A DNA stretch of 64,000 nt, from positions 20,857,103 to 20,921,102 of the forward strand of contig NC_087254.1 of NCBI RefSeq assembly GCF_037042905.1. Direction: 5' to 3'. Of this stretch, positions 58,501 through 64,000 are shown one piece after another (the first letter of the stretch is position 1; each line of letters starts with the position of its first letter). This DNA comes from Lytechinus pictus. Lineage: Eukaryota; Echinodermata; Echinoidea; Temnopleuroida; Toxopneustidae. Position numbers and translations under genes: made by a program. The notes under the pieces were generated by a model. It had not been told where the DNA came from. It did no database searches and saw only the letters and a list, made by a program, of their open reading frames with translations.

Positions 58501-61500
58501 GGTGGTTTTGACTCTCACCTTTCAATCAGAGGGTAGGTTGTTCGAATCCCACTCATACAACAAGGGTAATAATTGCAATTAGCGCCTTGAGCACTCTGCA
58601 GCGTGGATATGGACACTTTAATAGAAGTTGCATCACTATTAATTATTATCATCATTATCATAATATTGTCTATTTAATTAGTGCAGAATGTAAAAAAAAA
58701 GATAACCAAAAAATCATGAAGAAACTCATATTTTCATTTTGGGGGCTTAAAATACTTGTGATATTATGCCACACTAACAGGCAAATCAGGATATGTCGCT
58801 TTTATAATTTCATCAAAATATAATTTTGGCAAATTATTCATTGAGTCTATGTGTTATTGGTAAAATACTTAAAACAATGCACCACAACCTCCCCTCACAT
58901 CATTCCTTAATGACTCTACAAACTTTTTTTTTTACTTACAGCTGCCCCTGTCTTGTTCTTACAGCAGTTGATGACATCTACTTCTAGATGGGCATACTGC
59001 TGCTGTAGCTGAGATACATTCGCCTTGAGCTTAGAGATATCATCATCATATGCAGCCCCTCCAAGGGAAGCACCTGCTAATCCAGCAGCAACACCGATAC
59101 CCCCACTGAAAGGGATTAACAAGAATCAATTGATTTATGAGTTTGATTCAAAAAGTTAAATCGAAGTACAGCTCACCTCACATATAGCACTATCATTTAC
59201 CTGGGTAAATGGCACAATCATGAAATGGCAATGGCCCGTGAAGATCATTGTTGCATGCGCAATTTGTTCTTAACACTGAACAACAACCAATCAGAATTCT
59301 TCTTTCATATTTGTAATCCAATGCTAGGAGGGGTCGGATGCCGAAATCAATGGTGTTGAATAAGGAAGTTCATACTGTAACTTATTTCAAGAAAACTATG
59401 ATTAACAGCATTATCAATTATTTCAAGAAAACTGTGATTAACAGCATCATCAATTACCTCACCATATGGTCAATGTTTGGTTTTGTTTTGTTTACATTTT
59501 TATGGAGGTGGTGATGTTGCAATACCAACAAAGATGACCTGTGGAAAGTTAGCCTTCTAAAAAAAAACAATCTTAGCTGCAAATGCATTCATGATTCCTA
59601 CTGACTGCTTAAGGTGACAAATTATTCATACCTGCTCTCTTTTTGGGCAGCATCAAGTCTTTCCAGTCCAAGCCCCAGTTTGTCCATCTCCATCTGTAGT
59701 CCTGCAACAGCAGCTGCAAGATCATCACTCCTTGAATCTTGAGAGATCTTCAGAGCTGCCAAAGCAGCATCAAGTGCACCAAGTCTATCCTGGATGGAAG
59801 CTAGGAAGGAAGACGTGGATTTGTCGGAGCTGTCTTGCGCAAACAAGATGGCATTGATATCACTAAGGGTCTGGCGTAAGGCAATGATATCTCCCTTCAT
59901 GAAATCTATGTTCTGTGAACAGGTGCTTCCTGTGGCAGCGCCAGCAGCAGATGATCTGCTACTCTGCAAGACTTGAATAGATGTGGCAAGGTCATTCAAT
60001 CTAGTTTCTAGCACACTCAGTTGGATAGCATCACCATTGGCTCTTGAGGTCTGCTTTTTGATCAAGTCTGTGTTGAACTGAAGTCTAACGACATCGTTCT
60101 GTAGACTGACCTGGCCCTGCGTTACATCTTTAACGGCTCCATCAAGGTTAGCCAATGATGCCTCAAGTTTGACTTCATCAAGTCTACCTTCAAGGTGTTC
60201 TAGCTGGCCTGACAATGAGGTTAATTCAGATTTGATGATGGTGATACCTGAAGCAGTCTCTCCTGCAAGATCATTCTTAAGTTTGCCAATGGCCACATGC
60301 ACTGCATCCATTTCTTCTTTGAGGACGTTCATGTCCCTAATGCTGATCAACGAATGAGAAGCACCTTCGGCTTCTGAAAGCATCACCACCGATCCATTCA
60401 AACTTTTCTCTAAGGCACTCATGCTCTTGCTCAAAGCTAACAGCTTAGCAGAGTGGATATCTGCTGTCTGAGTAGTCTGCGACATAGATGTTTTCAGTTC
60501 TGTGACCTTAAGTTGGATGCTGGCAATGTCAGTTTGTAAACTGGCAAACTGAGAGCCAAGTTTATTGAGATTTGCCTGGAGGATGTTGATGGCCTCTGTA
60601 TTGACTGTTGAATCTTTTTCACCTTGGACCACTGTTCTAGATGCCTGCCATGTGTTCAAATTGAGCTGTAGCTGGCTACTGTCTTTCTCCAGCCCATTCA
60701 GTCTAGTTTGGAGCTGACTCAACCGTTCCAAAATACTGTTCATATCGGTAGACATCAGTTGGTTGACTGCTGTTCTCAGCTCAGAGAGGTCAGTCTCTGT
60801 TACCTTTGCAGCATTCAACAGAGATGTATGCTTGTTAGCCAAACCTTCTATAGAACCTTCATAACCAACATGTTTCATCTTCATATCTGTCATATCCTGC
60901 CTCAGCACTGACATGTCCTCATACAAAGCAGACAGATGGCTTGCAGACGTCCCACTGTGTGATGCAGCGTCTGTTGTATTAAGCTCAATGTCACGCATTT
61001 CCTTGCGGATCGCCGTAAGACTTGCTTCTACAGAGTTAATATTTTCTACCACCGACGAGAGCTGCATGGAATGGTGGCCATCAGTTTGCGAAAAGGTTTC
61101 CATCTCTCTCTTAACTTGTACTAAAGTCAGTTCAAGGCTTTGGACTTCTGCAATTTTCTGAGAGAGTGTGAGCATGTTTGCATTCAGTGAACTGATATCG
61201 CCTCTGCATTGACGATTTGATGACTTTGCCAGTTCAGCGTCTGCTAAACACTTGGTATGTAATCGCTGCAAGGATCCTCTGAGTTCCGCTAAGCTGCCTG
61301 TCAAAGTTGTGAAGTCTTTGCGTAGACTGATTGTCGCAGGGGACAAATTGTCTGTCTGCTCTGTAGCAGAAGAGTCAACCTGGTGAGAATAAACACACAA
61401 AAGTGAACATGAGTGAGTAATATCATTGTTATAGCATTATCTATAATCTGGAATATTCCACATGAGAAAAACTGTCAGATCACTTCATTTTTCATGGTAG

Positions 61501-63912
61501 AAATGATCACGTCGATAGTCTCAAATACTCAATCCTTGGAATAAAAGATGGTTGCTTTTTCCCTAGGAATTGTTTCAGTATAATATAAGTTTCATAATGC
61601 ATTTTTGTTCTGTAAAAATAGCTCAATTTTCTGGTAACTCCATTAAAAGTAACACAATATCATGAGTGCAAGCAGAAAATGGCTAAAAATAATGGAGTGC
61701 AGGTATTAGAACAAGTGTGTTCTCACAAATAGTCATTAAACAGTACAACGGAGGACCAGGTACATAACAGGCATGCAAGCCAAAGATAGGTTGATAACAG
61801 CATCACACATTTTTGTGGGATTGCCAATCTACATGAAAAAACAGGAAAATATATTTTACAAGGAATTTATACAGAAGATTGTTGAAAGTTAAGTTTATAG
61901 AATTTTTTCATGTGTACATAGTCTACAAACTGAAAGGTTCACTTGAAATACCAAAACAAAAAGTGACACGAAATACATATTTTCCACATAGCATGAATTC
62001 ATCGAAGTGAAAGATCTGTACAATAATCCTAGCATGTTTATATATTTGGCATGTCATAATTGCTAAACAATTATCTATAAAAACAAATGTCATCTGTATT
62101 TGATATCGATATCAAACATCAACTTCTGAAATTATTTTCTTTCCAGCCAATACAGAGGTGAAGAGTGCCAAATCCACGACTGAACCTAACCTTCAATAAT
62201 CAATATCCCATGGTGTCCTCCCCCCCCCCCCCCCTTTCAAAACTTCGCACTTTTCCATACCTTGAGTTGTAACATCCGTAAACCTGCCTTTAGATCTGAA
62301 ATCTGTGATTCCAATGAGCTAATGAGATCTATTGTGGCTTTGTTTGGTGCAGAAGCTGAGTTGATTGCTATAGTATCGGTGAGTTGTGTTTGAAGGGCTT
62401 GAATCTCCTTAGATTGCCTGCCTCGAAGCTCTTGAAGCTGAAAACATAAGAAAAGGAGGGACAATATATGTAAATAAATATTGAGTATCAAAATCCCTAC
62501 AATCTGATTGGTCAATCAACCATGCATATAATTTTACTGAACAGACTAGGAACTTTAAACCCGCTTTCGTGCAAGTAGGTCATGGTGATGTCATCGCGAA
62601 TGAAAACCAATGCCTTTGGTTAATTGTTACCTTGCCAGTGGGTACTAGAGCCTTGGTGAGATTTGAACACACGGTCTACTTGTCCTGAGGTGAGTCTAAT
62701 GACACTTCCATTAAGCAAAGTTAATACACAAAATCTGCATAAACGCATGGCTTCAAGCCAGATTCACATCTTTATTCTCCCTGTGATTTGTAGGGAATTG
62801 AACGGGATATTTACTACTACAGAAATGCATAAAGAGTACTCACTAGAACAATTTTATCTTTCTGGCTGTTAAGCTGCATGCGAAGCTCTGCAACCTCTCT
62901 CTTTACAGCTGAATCAATCCAACCCATCAACTGATCTTGTTTTAGGCACTTGATACATCCTTCTACCCCTGCCATAGCAACAAAAGCCCCTTGGTTTGGC
63001 GGCTCTTGGTCAGAATTTGAGGATGGGGTGAACCAATAATTGATCCTCTCTTGTAAGGAGATGAACTGCTGGTTGATTGGATGTAGAGAGGACTCTCCCT
63101 AATAGAGGATTCAAGAAAACAAGAACAACCCTTGACATTACTGTCAGGTCAAATCTGTCTGTATGCTTATGTTATGTTTATTTGATGAAGTAGTGGTGTG
63201 AGCTTTTGGTATTTATTTTCATTATCATTGAATGCCTTCCATTATCATGTACCATCATTATTATCATCATTTCTATTCTTATTATTATCAGTAGTAGAAG
63301 TAGTATTTTTCTAAGCATCATCAGGGCAATTCCTGTTACACATTACGGTCATTTAAAATCTAAGGTTAGCTTGTACGTGAAGATACCTTGAAGTTAATCT
63401 TTATTTTTGTAGTGTTGATACATCCATGGGGCGTTGCAAGAAACTTCCGTTCAATTTTCAAATCAAGCCCCAAAAGCCACACGCAAGTCCTTTGATTAAA
63501 TGCAACTTTCTTGCAATGACACATTACAATTTAAGGACTTGCGCTTGATTTGCAATTGAACATAAACTTCTCACGATACCCCACTAGACAAATCCTACTT
63601 TCCATCTTCAAATAGAATTCAGAGACAAATATCAGCAGGGATTATTAGAACTTTAATTTTGTTTTAGTTACATTACTTACACAAAAAGGTTTCTTAAAAC
63701 TTTGTTAAAAAACAAACTGTGTTATTCATGATATTGCCGGATAGATAAAAAAATAGATAATGAAAGGCTCATCAATAATTATTATTAAAAGAAGTTGCTT
63801 GAGTTTGTAAGAAAATAAATTAATAATTCCTTCCTATCTACCTTTGTTTCATTGGTTTCATTTCTTGCTATTAGCGGGAATAAGAAGTATCTGCTGGTGG
63901 CTGCCGATGCGA
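55556..63912 (-). CDS. SUN-domain protein (SUN1/SUN2 type), 3' part of gene
   Basis: Inner-nuclear-membrane half of the LINC complex, binding KASH proteins across the perinuclear space. Exons: 63912-63842, 63098-62844, 62437-62261, 61379-59632, 59105-58940, 58452-58363, 57752-57552, 56573-56406, 56169-56077, 55669-55556. All join in frame, giving 1026 residues plus a split codon, with the N-terminus outside the window. Exon 4 alone codes for 582 residues of heptad-rich coiled coil. The SUN domain fills the last four exons: GMVDYALES, RCSETY, FGIPLWY, DVHPGNCWAF, PKALDP..APKNF, GYLLGSYVYD, and the terminal EYTCLYRFRVHG. Cysteines in RCSETY, GNCWAF and EYTC match those of human SUN2 used for the KASH and intramolecular disulfides. 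Human SUN1/2 are shorter. A transmembrane segment is not in view; it should lie upstream. Confidence 0.95.
57823..57979. mobile_element. foldback MITE (gtttcataaag type) in a SUN intron
   Basis: 'gtgtttcataaagttgtttg' at the left and 'caaacagctttatgaaacgc' at the right are inverted, with gtaaatt following inside each. A widespread kind of short repeat in sea urchins, as I recall. Lies between the 30-residue exon and the first SUN-domain exon. Confidence 0.7.
58490..58690 (+). mobile_element. tRNA-derived SINE in a SUN intron
   Basis: An A-box-like tggtttggtgg, then 45 bases on a good B box, gttcgaatccc. A body with 'gcgccttgagcactctgcag' follows, and it ends in a run of atc/att units near 58645-58670. 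This is the layout of a tRNA-headed SINE with a LINE-like tail. Confidence 0.6.
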
Positions 63913-64000
63913 CTACACAGAAAAAAAAAAAAAAAAAAATTAATTTCATGAATGTCATAAATGAAGATAAAAACAATGCCTCCATATTGGGACAAGCACT

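Noticed and set aside
59794-61161. Plus-strand frames opposite the SUN coiled-coil exon
   Set aside because: Shadows of the minus-strand coding exon, whose frame, splice sites and continuity with the SUN domain are clear.

Overview
Animal nuclear DNA: spliced genes, AT-rich introns, non-LTR retrotransposons, hAT-like and foldback DNA elements, and tracts of poly(C)/poly(G). Repeat types I associate with sea urchin genomes (a 'tttcataaag' foldback, a TTAA-flanked 'ggacaagtccacc' foldback, a LINE with a 2A-like motif) suggest an echinoid. That assignment is inference; no search was run.

Three protein-coding loci are clear. (1) A classical short-chain dehydrogenase/reductase of the HSD17B1/RDH8 type is present twice on the minus strand (12624-4887 and 29892-26670). 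Each copy has five exons and 291 residues, with identical exon sizes. (2) The meiotic recombinase DMC1 lies on the plus strand (40715-48841) with 13 coding exons and 340 residues. (3) A SUN-domain protein (SUN1/SUN2 type, LINC complex) lies on the minus strand from beyond the right edge down to 55556. At least 1026 residues are visible, including an unusually large single-exon coiled-coil region. DMC1 and the SUN gene converge tail to tail, and both products act in meiosis.

The main large-scale structure is a tandem segmental duplication. Unit A (about 510-21600) and unit B (about 24565-47250) carry the same order: left flank, SDR gene, repeat-rich spacer, DMC1. In unit A, DMC1 has collapsed to two exons (10 and 11) after losing exons 1-9, so A holds a DMC1 fragment and B the working gene. 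A block of about 3 kb of nested inverted repeats (21600-24565) separates the units. Because each unit supplies an empty site for insertions in the other, many transposons can be delimited exactly: two hAT-like elements 22 bp apart (8-bp target duplications), two LINEs inside SDR introns, and TA/TATA foldbacks.

Region by region: 1-510, little. 510-3725, unit A start with a damaged 2A-bearing LINE. 4887-12624, SDR copy A with LINE fragments in introns 1 and 3 and an (ATC)n array in intron 3. 12625-19700, upstream spacer and DNA elements, including a repeat built around the 19-bp motif GCGAGCGCGAAGCGCGAGC. 19700-21600, DMC1 fragment. 21600-24565, nested foldbacks. 24565-32213, SDR copy B and flanks. 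32214-37690, second and larger array of the 19-bp motif and a poly(G/C) module. 37690-40677, DMC1 upstream region with a 504-bp near-perfect hairpin and two further inverted-repeat elements. 40678-48841, DMC1. 48842-55555, non-coding with a 354-bp TIR element. 55556-64000, SUN gene.
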